A stretch of DNA of 64,000 bases from NCBI GenBank assembly GCA_943913135.1, contig CALTVE010000002.1, forward strand, positions 434,001 to 498,000. The letters run 5' to 3'. The notes under the pieces were generated by a model. The model saw nothing but the letters and a program-made list of their open reading frames with translations. It did no database searches and was not told the DNA's origin. Shown piece by piece: positions 54,394 to 62,381 of this stretch. Every line of letters begins with the position of its first letter. Position 1 is the first letter of the stretch. The position numbers and the translations under genes were made by a program. The stretch comes from an uncultured Francisella sp. (GTDB lineage: Bacteria > Pseudomonadota > Gammaproteobacteria > Burkholderiales > Neisseriaceae).

Positions 54394-55044
54394 ATGAAAA
54401 AGAATCGATCTAAAACGTCAGCTGTGTGGATGCGAGAGCATGTCTCTGACGTTTTTGTCCACCGTGCAAAAAAAGAAGGTTATCGATCACGCGCCGCGTA
54501 TAAACTTTTAGAAATCGATGCAAAAGACCATCTTTTATTTCCTGGTGCGCGGGTAGTAGATTTAGGCAGCGCTCCTGGCAGCTGGTCACAGGTGGCCGCT
54601 GCGAAGGTAGGCAAAATGGGCAAAGTGATAGCGGTCGATATTTTGCCGATGGAGCCGCTGAAGAGAGTGGAGTTTATCCATGGCAATTTTATGGAGGAAG
54701 ATATTTGGTCTCAACTAGAAAACTGTTTAGCAAATAAGCTTTTAGATCTTGTAATTTGCGATATTGCCCCCAGCATCTCCGGGGTAGCGCTGACAGATCA
54801 AGCGCGGGCTTATTATCTTGCAGAGTTGGCGCTTTTTTTTGCAGAACGATATCTGGGGAAAGAAGGGCGTTTTTTGGTTAAAGTCTTTCACGGAGCAGGA
54901 TACGAGGATTATGTAAGGCGTATGAAAGAGCGATTTGAAAAAGTGGTGGTACGCAAGCCGCATGCTTCGAGAGATCGTTCTAAAGAAGTTTATTTATTGG
55001 CCTCTCGATTACATTATTCGAGCGGCGAGGAGCATGTTGGGTGA
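54394..55044 (+). CDS. rlmE: 23S rRNA (uridine2552-2'-O)-methyltransferase RlmE
   Basis: FtsJ/RrmJ-type SAM methyltransferase acting on 23S rRNA U2552 in the 50S subunit. The SAM-binding motif VDLGSAPGSWSQ is near residue 50; the catalytic Asp/Lys set includes CDIAPSISG and LVKVFHG. The start could be ATG 54394 or the adjacent GTG 54391; the AGAGG is unusually close. At 216 residues it fits E. coli RlmE (209). Its stop overlaps the ftsH GTG by 4 nt, the standard rlmE-ftsH pairing. Confidence 0.95.
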   Translation: MKKNRSKTSAVWMREHVSDVFVHRAKKEGYRSRAAYKLLEIDAKDHLLFPGARVVDLGSAPGSWSQVAAAKVGKMGKVIAVDILPMEPLKRVEFIHGNFMEEDIWSQLENCLANKLLDLVICDIAPSISGVALTDQARAYYLAELALFFAERYLGKEGRFLVKVFHGAGYEDYVRRMKERFEKVVVRKPHASRDRSKEVYLLASRLHYSSGEEHVG

Positions 55045-56942
55045 ATACATCAGCGAAAAAAATACTGATAACTGTTTTGGTAATCGTACTGCTTTTTTTG
55101 GGTTATAGCTTTGTCAAAGAGCAGAAAAACCTTAAGTCAGAAATAGCTTATTCTACTTTTCTGAATGAAGTTGCTTCACAAGAAGTGCAAAGCGTGAAGG
55201 TCAGCGGTTCATTTCTCTACGGCTACACTTTGGAAGGGGTAAAAAGGGATAAAGAGAAATTTATCACTAATGCCCCTTATGATGTCAGTTTGTTTAAAAA
55301 ACTAGAGGATAATGATGTAAAAGTTAGCATTATCCCCGAAGAGCGGCCAAGTATTTGGCAGAATTTATTTATTAATTTGCTGCCGCTTTTGGCGTTTATT
55401 TTTATTTTCTATTTCTTTTTTATGCGCATGCAAGGTGGCACGGGCGGTAAAGGGGGCGGTTTTATGTTTGGCAAAAGTAAAGCGCGCCTCATTGGTAAAG
55501 ATGATAATCAGATAACGTTTAAAGATGTAGCTGGCTGTGATGAAGCCAAGATAGAGGTACAAGAAATTGTTGATTATCTGCGAGAACCCACCCGCTACCA
55601 AAGATTAGGAGGAAAGGTTCCGCATGGTGTATTGATGATCGGCCGCCCTGGAACAGGTAAAACATTGCTTGCCAAAGCCATTGCTGGGGAGGCGAAGGTG
55701 CCTTTTTACAGTATTTCTGGCTCTGATTTTGTCGAAATGTTTGTGGGGGTGGGGGCATCTCGTGTACGCGATATGTTTGAACAAGCAAAAAAGCAAGCAC
55801 CCTGTATTATTTTTATCGATGAAATTGATGCGGTAGGCCGGCAAAGGGGTGCAGGTTTAGGGGGAGGTAACGATGAAAGGGAACAAACTTTAAATCAGCT
55901 GTTGGTGGAAATGGATGGGATTGAATCCAATGCCACGGTGATTGTGATTGCTGCCACTAATCGTCCCGATGTGTTAGATCCAGCGCTGATGCGCCCGGGT
56001 CGTTTTGATCGGCAAGTCGTCGTCCCCATGCCTGATATTCGTGGACGTGAGCAAATATTGTCGGTACATGTCAAGAAAATTAAGGTAGATGACTCCGTAA
56101 ATATCCATGAAATCGCCCGGGGCACTCCTGGTTTTTCTGGTGCAGATCTAGCTAATTTAGTGAATGAAGCTGCCTTACTTGCTGGACGGCGAAAAAAAGC
56201 CATAGTGGATGCCAGTGATTTTGAAGAAGCAAAAGATAAAGTATATATGGGTCCTGAACGGCGTTCTATGGTGATGGATGAAAAAGAAAAATTAGCCATT
56301 GCTTATCATGAAAGTGGTCATGCAGTGGTCGCTGGGTTCTTACCAGGTACAGACCCGGTGCATAAAGTCACTATTATGCCACGCGGCCGCGCTTTAGGGC
56401 TAACTTGGCAGTTACCAGAAAAAGACGTGTTTAGTAAGTATAAAGATCAGTTGTTAAATGAAATTGCCATCTTATTTGGTGGCCGCGCCGCTGAAGAGAT
56501 TTTTCTAAGCCGAATATCCACGGGTGCTTCTAATGACATTGAGCGAGCAACCAAAATAGCACGCGAGATGGTGACCACGTATGGTATGTCTGAGGAGTTG
56601 GGTCAGATGTTTTTAGCCAGTGAGCAAGATGAAATATTTTTAGGGCGAAGTTATGCCCAATCACCCAGTGTATCGCAAGATACAATGAAAAAAATCGACA
56701 AGACAGTACGCCGTTTGTTGGAGAAACAATTTCTCCTTGCTAAAAGTATTTTGGAGGAAAAACGAGTGATTGTTGAAACCATGACGACAGCTTTAATGAA
56801 ATGGGAGACGATAGAGCGATCACAAGTGGTTGAAATTATGCAAGGTAAAGAGCCCAGTCCTCCAACTGATTACAGCCACAATTTGGAAGAAAACGCTCCG
56901 CCCTCTAGTCCGCCAGCTCAAGCAGCGGATGCTACTCCTTAA
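55041..56942 (+). CDS. ftsH: ATP-dependent zinc metalloprotease FtsH
   Basis: Inner-membrane AAA+ protease for quality control; in E. coli it also degrades RpoH and LpxC. The start is GTG with GAGGAG upstream. Two transmembrane helices (about 8-24 and 105-128) flank a periplasmic domain. Walker A reads GRPGTGKT (201-208), with Arg where most FtsH have Pro. Walker B is IIFIDEIDAV, SRH is ATNRPDVLDPALMRPGRFDR, and the zinc site is HESGH (423-427). At 633 residues it is full length. A shared terminator with tRNA-Pro follows. Confidence 0.98.
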   Translation: MNTSAKKILITVLVIVLLFLGYSFVKEQKNLKSEIAYSTFLNEVASQEVQSVKVSGSFLYGYTLEGVKRDKEKFITNAPYDVSLFKKLEDNDVKVSIIPEERPSIWQNLFINLLPLLAFIFIFYFFFMRMQGGTGGKGGGFMFGKSKARLIGKDDNQITFKDVAGCDEAKIEVQEIVDYLREPTRYQRLGGKVPHGVLMIGRPGTGKTLLAKAIAGEAKVPFYSISGSDFVEMFVGVGASRVRDMFEQAKKQAPCIIFIDEIDAVGRQRGAGLGGGNDEREQTLNQLLVEMDGIESNATVIVIAATNRPDVLDPALMRPGRFDRQVVVPMPDIRGREQILSVHVKKIKVDDSVNIHEIARGTPGFSGADLANLVNEAALLAGRRKKAIVDASDFEEAKDKVYMGPERRSMVMDEKEKLAIAYHESGHAVVAGFLPGTDPVHKVTIMPRGRALGLTWQLPEKDVFSKYKDQLLNEIAILFGGRAAEEIFLSRISTGASNDIERATKIAREMVTTYGMSEELGQMFLASEQDEIFLGRSYAQSPSVSQDTMKKIDKTVRRLLEKQFLLAKSILEEKRVIVETMTTALMKWETIERSQVVEIMQGKEPSPPTDYSHNLEENAPPSSPPAQAADATP

Positions 56943-56951
56943 TTTAGAGAA

Positions 56952-56983
56952 AAAAAGCCGCTTTTAATGGAAAACGGCTTTTT
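56952..56983. terminator. Bidirectional intrinsic terminator between ftsH and tRNA-Pro
   Basis: AAAAAGCCG (56952-56960) pairs with CGGCTTTTT (56975-56983); an inner TTTT/AAAA extends the stem. Both strands end in a T-run, so it can end ftsH transcription and the convergent ihfA-tRNA-Pro transcript. Confidence 0.85.
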
Positions 56984-57040
56984 AAATTTCTTTATATAAA
57001 GCCATTTTAACAGTATTTTAACAGTAATAGATATAAAAAA

Positions 57041-57117
57041 TGGTCGGAGTGAAAGGATTTGAACCTTCGACCCCTTGCACCCCATGCAAGTGCGCTACCG
57101 GGCTGCGCTACACTCCG
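57041..57117 (-). tRNA. tRNA-Pro (anticodon GGG)
   Basis: 77-nt cloverleaf on the minus strand. The acceptor stem is CGGAGTG/CACTCCG. The anticodon stem is CTTGC/GCAAG with loop ATGGGGT, giving anticodon GGG followed by G37. The T-arm has GGTTCAAATCC, discriminator A, and CCA is encoded. It lies 23 nt after ihfA and is probably co-transcribed. Confidence 0.97.
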
Positions 57118-57140
57118 ACACGGTATTGAACAGACTTGAA

Positions 57141-57464
57141 TTAGTGAAAACTACTGCCACCTTCCAGCAGTTTATCAAAATGGGTGATCAAGGCCCGTAA
57201 TTTTTGACTAGAGTGAAAAGTTACCACTCGTCGGGGGGAAATCTCAATTTCTTGTCCGTTCTTAGGGTTGCGTCCGGGGCGACTGCCCTTGTCACGAAGG
57301 TGAAAATTACCAAAACCGGAAATTTTTACATCATCTCCTCTTACTAAGGCAGCTTTAATCTCGTCAAAAAAGTTTTCCACAATAATCTTAGCTTCTTTAC
57401 GGCCAAGTTGGGGTATTTCTTTAACAAGATAATCCGTTAAGCCTGATTTGGTCAGCGTGCCCAT
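57141..57464 (-). CDS. ihfA: Integration host factor subunit alpha
   Basis: DNA-bending nucleoid protein that acts as a heterodimer with IhfB. The HU/IHF fold is full length (107 residues). It has the DNA-binding arm GRNPKNGQEIEISPRRVVTF with the intercalating Pro-containing tip, and GFGNFHLRDK. AGAGGAAATCGG precedes the ATG. It is the last protein gene of rpmI-rplT-pheST-ihfA, with 102 nt after pheT. Confidence 0.97.
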   Translation of the reverse strand: MGTLTKSGLTDYLVKEIPQLGRKEAKIIVENFFDEIKAALVRGDDVKISGFGNFHLRDKGSRPGRNPKNGQEIEISPRRVVTFHSSQKLRALITHFDKLLEGGSSFH

Positions 57465-57566
57465 CCGATTTCCTCTTTATAGTGGTTGTGAATGACATGA
57501 AAAATCCACATACAAAATATCATTATCTCTCAAAATGGTCCGAAAAACAAGGCTAACAACGGTTTT

Positions 57567-59927
57567 TTAACGCAATTTCGCTCCTAAGGAGGCAGCCGAT
57601 GCTATTAGTTTATCTATCCAAGCCTCTATATCTTCATCCTTGATGGTGTTGCTTTCTACTAAGAAATTAAGGTGTAGGGCAATACTTTTTTCGCCTGGGC
57701 CAAGCCCTTCACCTTGATAGAGGTCAAAAATCTGGGAGGTTACTTTGATAGGGAGCTTGACAGCTGCTAAAGTAGAGAGCAGTTGTTCCGCACTTATATT
57801 ATTGGGCACAATAAAAGCTAAATCGCGCTCTATAGGTTGAAACTTAGAAAGGGGTTGATACACCGTTTCTGCTGGGGTTTTTATAAGATCGGCATTAAAC
57901 TCAAATAGCAAGGGGGCCATGGGAAGGCCGAGCTTACGCATTAAAAGTGGGTGTAAACTGCCTATTACCCCAACTTTTTCCCCTGCAATTAAAATAATAG
58001 CTGAACGCCCTGGGTGAAGATAGGAAACTTCATTATTGGCTTCTAAGCTAAAAGGGACTCCCTGCAAGACTTCGGTTAAATCATTTTTAAGATCGAAAAA
58101 GTCGACCGGACGTTTTTTCTCTCCCCATTGGCTTGGGTATATATCCCCGTAGACCAGGGTGGCCAGATGATACGGCTGTTCTGTTTCTTGTCCTTGGTTT
58201 ATAAATACTTTAGCATACTCGTAAATCCGCACCCGACTTTGCTTGCGATTTAGATTATATTTTAAAGTAGAAAGCAGACTGGGCAGTAAGGTAGAACGCA
58301 TTTGGCTCATGGGCTCGATCGGATTTAAAACACGTGGGCTGGCTTTACCTTCTGCAAAATCCTTTAGTAATTTAGGGTCGATGAACGCATAATTAACGGT
58401 TTCTTGATAACCCAAGGCGGCAAGACGGCGACGGATACGATAGTGCTGTAATTGTTTTTCCGGATTAAAAATGGAAAGTTGTGCTTTAAGAGGGCGCAAA
58501 GGAAAATGATCATAGCCAAAAAGGCGAGCGATCTCTTCTATGATATCAATCTCTTTGGTTATATCAAAACGAAAACTGGGGGAGGTAATCACAAAGCTTT
58601 CATCGGTTATGTCGCTCGGGCATAGCTCTAAACGGCTTAAACCTTGAAAAATTTCTGCCCAAGGAAGCGTTACTCCTAAAATGGCTTCTACTTTCTTTTT
58701 ACGGACAATAATGCGATGTGCCTTTGGTAAGATGCCTGTACTTTCCTGGCGAGGGCCAGCTCGCCCACCGGCATATTTAACGATTAATTCTGTTGCTCTC
58801 TCCATCGCTTGTGCTTGGATTTTGTAATCGACCCCACGTTCAAAGCGGTAAGCGCTCTCAGAAGTTAAGGTGTAATAGCGGCTCTTACCGGCTATCGATT
58901 CAGGATAGAAAAAAGCCGATTCTAATAAAATATTGCGGCTTTCTTTATCCACTGCAGTTGCTTTACCCCCTTTTATCCCGGCTAAACTTACCGGTTTTTT
59001 CGAGTCACTGATGACTAAGGTATGGTCGGTAAGAATAACTTTTTTGTCTCCTAACAGTTCTATGGTTTCTCCATTTTTGGCATAGCGTATGGCTAAGGGG
59101 CCCACAAGTTTGTCGGCATCAAATACATGCATGGGCTGGCCTAATTCGAGCATTACGTAATTGGTCACGTCGATGAGAAATTCTAAAGGCATAATGCCAG
59201 ATCGTTCTAAGCGTTCTTTGATCCACAGCGGTGTAGGCGTATCTGCCTTTACCCTTTCGATGAGGCGGTGCACAAAACGACCACATGCCTTGGGCACACT
59301 ATTGTTAACGGCAATACTTTTATCGCAGGTAGAGGCGAGCGTTTGCGTGCACCAAGAGAGTTCATTTTCTTTTTCTTTAAACAGTGCTGCTGTTTCTCTA
59401 CTCAACCCACAGATAGATAGGCAATCGGCTCGATTGGGGGTACTTTTAATTTCAATAATATAGTCATCAAGTTGCAAATAATTACGGATGTCTTCGCCTA
59501 TAGGTGCATCATCGGGCAAGATCATTAATCCATCAACGCTCTCTTTTAAACCTAATTCTTTGGCCGAGCAAAGCATACCGTGAGAAACAACGTTACGCAG
59601 ACGTGCTTGTTTTATTTTTATTGCCCCTGGTAATTGAGCGCCCACTTTTGCACAAGGCACTTTAATGCCTTTTTTTACGTTGGAAGCACCACAGACTATT
59701 TGTAAAGGATCTTTTTGTCCCACGGCTATCTGAGTGATTTTTAGGCGGTCTGCATCGGGGTGCGCTTCACAGGAAATTACTTCCCCTACGACCACACCTT
59801 GGAAATCAGGGGCTAGAGGAGATACGCTTTCCACTTCTAAACCAAAACGGGTTAAATCGCTGGCAAAAGTATTAATCTCTACCGGGACATTTATCCAATT
59901 TTTCAGCCAATTAAAAGAAAATTTCAC
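57567..59927 (-). CDS. pheT: Phenylalanine-tRNA ligase beta subunit
   Basis: Large subunit of the alpha2-beta2 PheRS. N-terminal tRNA-binding (EMAP-II-like) domain at about 39-150, B3/B4 editing domain, B5 domain, and C-terminal FDX-ACB anticodon domain (about 690-786). At 786 residues it is close to E. coli (795). It starts 2 nt after the pheS stop, so translation is coupled. Confidence 0.98.
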   Translation of the reverse strand: MKFSFNWLKNWINVPVEINTFASDLTRFGLEVESVSPLAPDFQGVVVGEVISCEAHPDADRLKITQIAVGQKDPLQIVCGASNVKKGIKVPCAKVGAQLPGAIKIKQARLRNVVSHGMLCSAKELGLKESVDGLMILPDDAPIGEDIRNYLQLDDYIIEIKSTPNRADCLSICGLSRETAALFKEKENELSWCTQTLASTCDKSIAVNNSVPKACGRFVHRLIERVKADTPTPLWIKERLERSGIMPLEFLIDVTNYVMLELGQPMHVFDADKLVGPLAIRYAKNGETIELLGDKKVILTDHTLVISDSKKPVSLAGIKGGKATAVDKESRNILLESAFFYPESIAGKSRYYTLTSESAYRFERGVDYKIQAQAMERATELIVKYAGGRAGPRQESTGILPKAHRIIVRKKKVEAILGVTLPWAEIFQGLSRLELCPSDITDESFVITSPSFRFDITKEIDIIEEIARLFGYDHFPLRPLKAQLSIFNPEKQLQHYRIRRRLAALGYQETVNYAFIDPKLLKDFAEGKASPRVLNPIEPMSQMRSTLLPSLLSTLKYNLNRKQSRVRIYEYAKVFINQGQETEQPYHLATLVYGDIYPSQWGEKKRPVDFFDLKNDLTEVLQGVPFSLEANNEVSYLHPGRSAIILIAGEKVGVIGSLHPLLMRKLGLPMAPLLFEFNADLIKTPAETVYQPLSKFQPIERDLAFIVPNNISAEQLLSTLAAVKLPIKVTSQIFDLYQGEGLGPGEKSIALHLNFLVESNTIKDEDIEAWIDKLIASAASLGAKLR

Positions 59928-59929
59928 CG

Positions 59930-60934
59930 CTAGGCTCCCGCATCATTGAACTGTTTTAAAAAATTAATATCATTATCAAAAAATAAACGTAGGTCGTTGA
60001 TCCGGTAACGAAGCATGGCATAGCGGTCAATGCCTAGGCCAAAAGCAAAGCCGCTGTAACGTTCAGGATCTACGCCTACGTTCTGTAAAACATTGGGATG
60101 AACCATACCGCAGCCGGCGACTTCTAACCATCCTTTATCGCCTAAAATATCAATTTCTGCTGAAGGTTCGGTAAAGGGGAAAAATGATGGGCGGAAGCGT
60201 ACCTGTAAATCTTGGCGTTGAAAAAAGTTTTGTAAGAAGCTAGTCAGTAAGGATTTTAAATCAACAAAGGATACTCCTTCATCTACCCATAGGCCCTCTA
60301 ATTGATGAAACATGGGCGAATGAGTAGCATCCGAATCTACCCGATAGGTTCGTCCTGGCGCAATAATGCGAAAAGGTGGTTTTTTTTTAGTCAGCATATG
60401 GCGGATTTGTAAAGGAGAAGTATGGGGGCGAAGCAGTTTGTCTCCTTCTACATAGAAAGTATCTTGCATTGCCCGCGCCGGATGATTTTGGGGAATATTT
60501 AAAGCGGCAAAAGCATGATAATCATCTTCAATTTCTGGTCCATCCACTATTTGAAACCCCAAACTGGTAAAGAGCATTACCATCCGCTCTTCAGTTAAAG
60601 TTATGGGATGAAGACCGCCGCTTTTCTGCCCTCTAGGAGGTAAAGTAACATCGATGGCCTCTACTTCAAGCTGTTTTTGGAGAAGCACAGTTTCTAAACG
60701 ATTTTTCCGTGTTACATAAGCCTCTTGAAAGCGCTTCTTTTGTTCGTTAATAAAAGCGCCCATTTCTTTGCGATTTTCTGGCGGAAGCTGGCCCAGGCTT
60801 TTTAAATGAGTATTTAAGGAGCCAGTTTTACCTAAGTAGCGCGCTTTTAAATTGTCTAAAGTAGGAAAATCGTCAGCATTTTGTAGTTCTTGTAAGCCCT
60901 GTTGAACTAGAGCTTCTATGTTTTTTTTATCCAT
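59930..60934 (-). CDS. pheS: Phenylalanine-tRNA ligase alpha subunit
   Basis: Catalytic class II subunit. A coiled N-terminus (1-100) is followed by the class II core: THSPMFHQLEG, motif with PSFFPFTEPSAEID, and motif 3 GLGIDRYAMLRY. At 334 residues it is standard. A terminator and a TATAAT box lie between rplT and this gene, so it may be controlled separately from rpmI-rplT. Confidence 0.98.
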   Translation of the reverse strand: MDKKNIEALVQQGLQELQNADDFPTLDNLKARYLGKTGSLNTHLKSLGQLPPENRKEMGAFINEQKKRFQEAYVTRKNRLETVLLQKQLEVEAIDVTLPPRGQKSGGLHPITLTEERMVMLFTSLGFQIVDGPEIEDDYHAFAALNIPQNHPARAMQDTFYVEGDKLLRPHTSPLQIRHMLTKKKPPFRIIAPGRTYRVDSDATHSPMFHQLEGLWVDEGVSFVDLKSLLTSFLQNFFQRQDLQVRFRPSFFPFTEPSAEIDILGDKGWLEVAGCGMVHPNVLQNVGVDPERYSGFAFGLGIDRYAMLRYRINDLRLFFDNDINFLKQFNDAGA

Positions 60935-60961
60935 GGAAAGGCCTTTATAGGAAGGCTAAAA

Positions 60962-60967
60962 ATTATA
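60962..60967 (-). promoter_or_regulatory. -10 box candidate upstream of pheS
   Basis: A perfect TATAAT on the minus strand, preceded directly by TG, between the rplT terminator and pheS. No clear -35 element was seen. It would give a leader of only about 20 nt. Confidence 0.45.
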
Positions 60968-60982
60968 CATGTCCAGATAAGG

Positions 60983-61011
60983 AAAAAGGAAGAGTCATTC
61001 TCTTCCTTTTT
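60983..61011 (-). terminator. Intrinsic terminator between rplT and pheS
   Basis: A 12-bp perfect stem (60983-60994 with 61000-61011) with a 5-nt loop. In the direction of transcription it reads GGAAGAG-AATGA-CTCTTCC followed by TTTTT. It should end most rpmI-rplT transcripts, or act as an attenuator for pheST. Confidence 0.8.
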
Positions 61012-61032
61012 TACTTAACCCCTTATGTTTTT

Positions 61033-61383
61033 TTATGAATTTTTAACTTGTTCAACCAGCTTAGCAAAAGCATCTTTATTATTTACAGCCAGTTCTGCTA
61101 ACACTTTACGATCGATATCGATGGAAGCACGTTTTAGGCCATTCATAAAAGTACTATAGGTTAAGCCGTTAAGACGGGCTGCAGCGTTGATACGGGCAAT
61201 CCATAATTGACGGAATTGGCGCTTTCTTTGTCGACGGTCGCGATAAGCATATTGACCGGCTTTCATCACTGCTTGCTTGGCAATGGAATAGACATTTTTA
61301 CGCCGGCCCCGATAGCCTTTAGCTAATTTCAATATTTTTTTATGACGGGTTCTAGCGGTCACACCACTTTTTACGCGAGGCAT
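61033..61383 (-). CDS. rplT: 50S ribosomal protein L20
   Basis: 116-residue 23S rRNA-binding protein needed for early 50S assembly. The very basic N-terminal tail (RVKSGVTARTRHKKILKLAK) and the conserved GRRKNVYSIAKQAV region are typical. In E. coli L20 represses its own operon. It is 15 nt after rpmI. Confidence 0.99.
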   Translation of the reverse strand: MPRVKSGVTARTRHKKILKLAKGYRGRRKNVYSIAKQAVMKAGQYAYRDRRQRKRQFRQLWIARINAAARLNGLTYSTFMNGLKRASIDIDRKVLAELAVNNKDAFAKLVEQVKNS

Positions 61384-61398
61384 AGTTTCTCCTTTAAA

Positions 61399-61599
61399 TT
61401 ACTTACTGTAGGGCAACATCTGGCTAACAGATGCTGCATCTCTCGGGTTGACTACCAGAGTACCGCGCAGATGGCGTTTGGCTTTTTTACTTTTTTTGAT
61501 GAGCATATGGCGTTTATAGGCATGAGCCCTTTTAATTTTGCCACTTCCCAGAACACGAAAGCGTTTTTTCGCGCTGGATTTGGTTTTCATTTTAGGCAT
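61399..61599 (-). CDS. rpmI: 50S ribosomal protein L35
   Basis: 66-residue, highly basic protein starting MPKMKTKSSAKKRF, the L35 signature. AAGGAAAATGT precedes the ATG. It is the first gene of the cluster here; infC, which is directly upstream of rpmI in most bacteria, is missing, and trpG is divergent instead. Confidence 0.98.
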   Translation of the reverse strand: MPKMKTKSSAKKRFRVLGSGKIKRAHAYKRHMLIKKSKKAKRHLRGTLVVNPRDAASVSQMLPYSK

Positions 61600-61686
61600 A
61601 CATTTTCCTTTTTTATTAGGGTAAAGGCGCTTGTTTTTAAAGTCTTGTGAACCTTAACCCACGGTTTTTATAAGTTAAAGCAATCT

Positions 61687-61716
61687 ATTTTAGCTTATTA
61701 TTCGATAAAGGGGCAA
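61687..61716 (-). promoter_or_regulatory. Candidate promoter of the rpmI-rplT operon
   Basis: On the minus strand TTGCCC (plus 61711-61716), an 18-nt spacer and TAAAAT (plus 61687-61692). This gives an rpmI leader of roughly 80 nt, room for L20-mediated control. Confidence 0.55.
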
Positions 61717-61731
61717 GGTTTTTTAATTGGC

Positions 61732-61760
61732 TTCTCATTATTTAAGAGAGCAGGTATACT
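61732..61760 (+). promoter_or_regulatory. Candidate promoter of trpGD
   Basis: TTCTCA (61732-61737), a 17-nt spacer and TATACT (61755-61760), about 30 nt before the trpG ATG. The leader is too short for a Trp attenuator. Confidence 0.6.
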
Positions 61761-61790
61761 GATTTCCCTTTGAAGCTGCTGGCAAGATGC

Positions 61791-62381
61791 ATGCTCCTAC
61801 TGATTGATAATTACGATAGTTTTACTTATAACCTAGTGCAATATTTTTCCTTATTGGGGGAAACGGTAGAGGTTTTTCGCAATGATGCCATCGACTGTAC
61901 GGCTATAAAGGAAAAAAAGCCGGATTACTTAGTGATTGGCCCTGGGCCGAGTAACCCTAAAGAAGCGGGCATTTCGATTCAAGTAGTTCAAGCTTTTGCA
62001 GGAAAAATACCCCTATTAGGGGTGTGTTTAGGTCTACAAAGCATAGGGGAAGCTTTTGGCGGTAAGACTGTTCCTGCAAAAAGCTTGATGCACGGTAAGG
62101 CTTCTTTGATTTATCATCAAGGCAGTGATTTATTTACTGGTTTGAAAAATCCTGTCAGCTGCATTCGTTATCATAGTTTAGTAACGGATAGGGCGGCATT
62201 ACCTGCTTGTTTACACATTACTGCTCATACCGAAGATGATGAAATCATGGCACTGCGTCACCGAGATTTCCCTATATTCGCTGTCCAGTTTCATCCTGAA
62301 GCTTTTATGACAGAAGGAGGAATGGATATGTTGGCAAATTTTTTACAACAAAATCAACCGGTAGGTAAGAATAACAGATGA
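61791..62381 (+). CDS. trpG: Anthranilate/aminodeoxychorismate synthase glutaminase subunit (TrpG/PabA)
   Basis: Class I glutamine amidotransferase supplying ammonia to TrpE (tryptophan) and possibly PabB (folate). The catalytic Cys is in LLGVCLGLQ, and His and Glu in QFHPEAF; the oxyanion GPGPSNP is present. The ATG at 61791 (MLLLIDNYDSFTYN) fits the family; an upstream TTG would add seven residues. At 196 residues it is standard. It overlaps trpD by 4 nt. trpE is not adjacent, so dual use as PabA is possible. Confidence 0.95.
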   Translation: MLLLIDNYDSFTYNLVQYFSLLGETVEVFRNDAIDCTAIKEKKPDYLVIGPGPSNPKEAGISIQVVQAFAGKIPLLGVCLGLQSIGEAFGGKTVPAKSLMHGKASLIYHQGSDLFTGLKNPVSCIRYHSLVTDRAALPACLHITAHTEDDEIMALRHRDFPIFAVQFHPEAFMTEGGMDMLANFLQQNQPVGKNNR

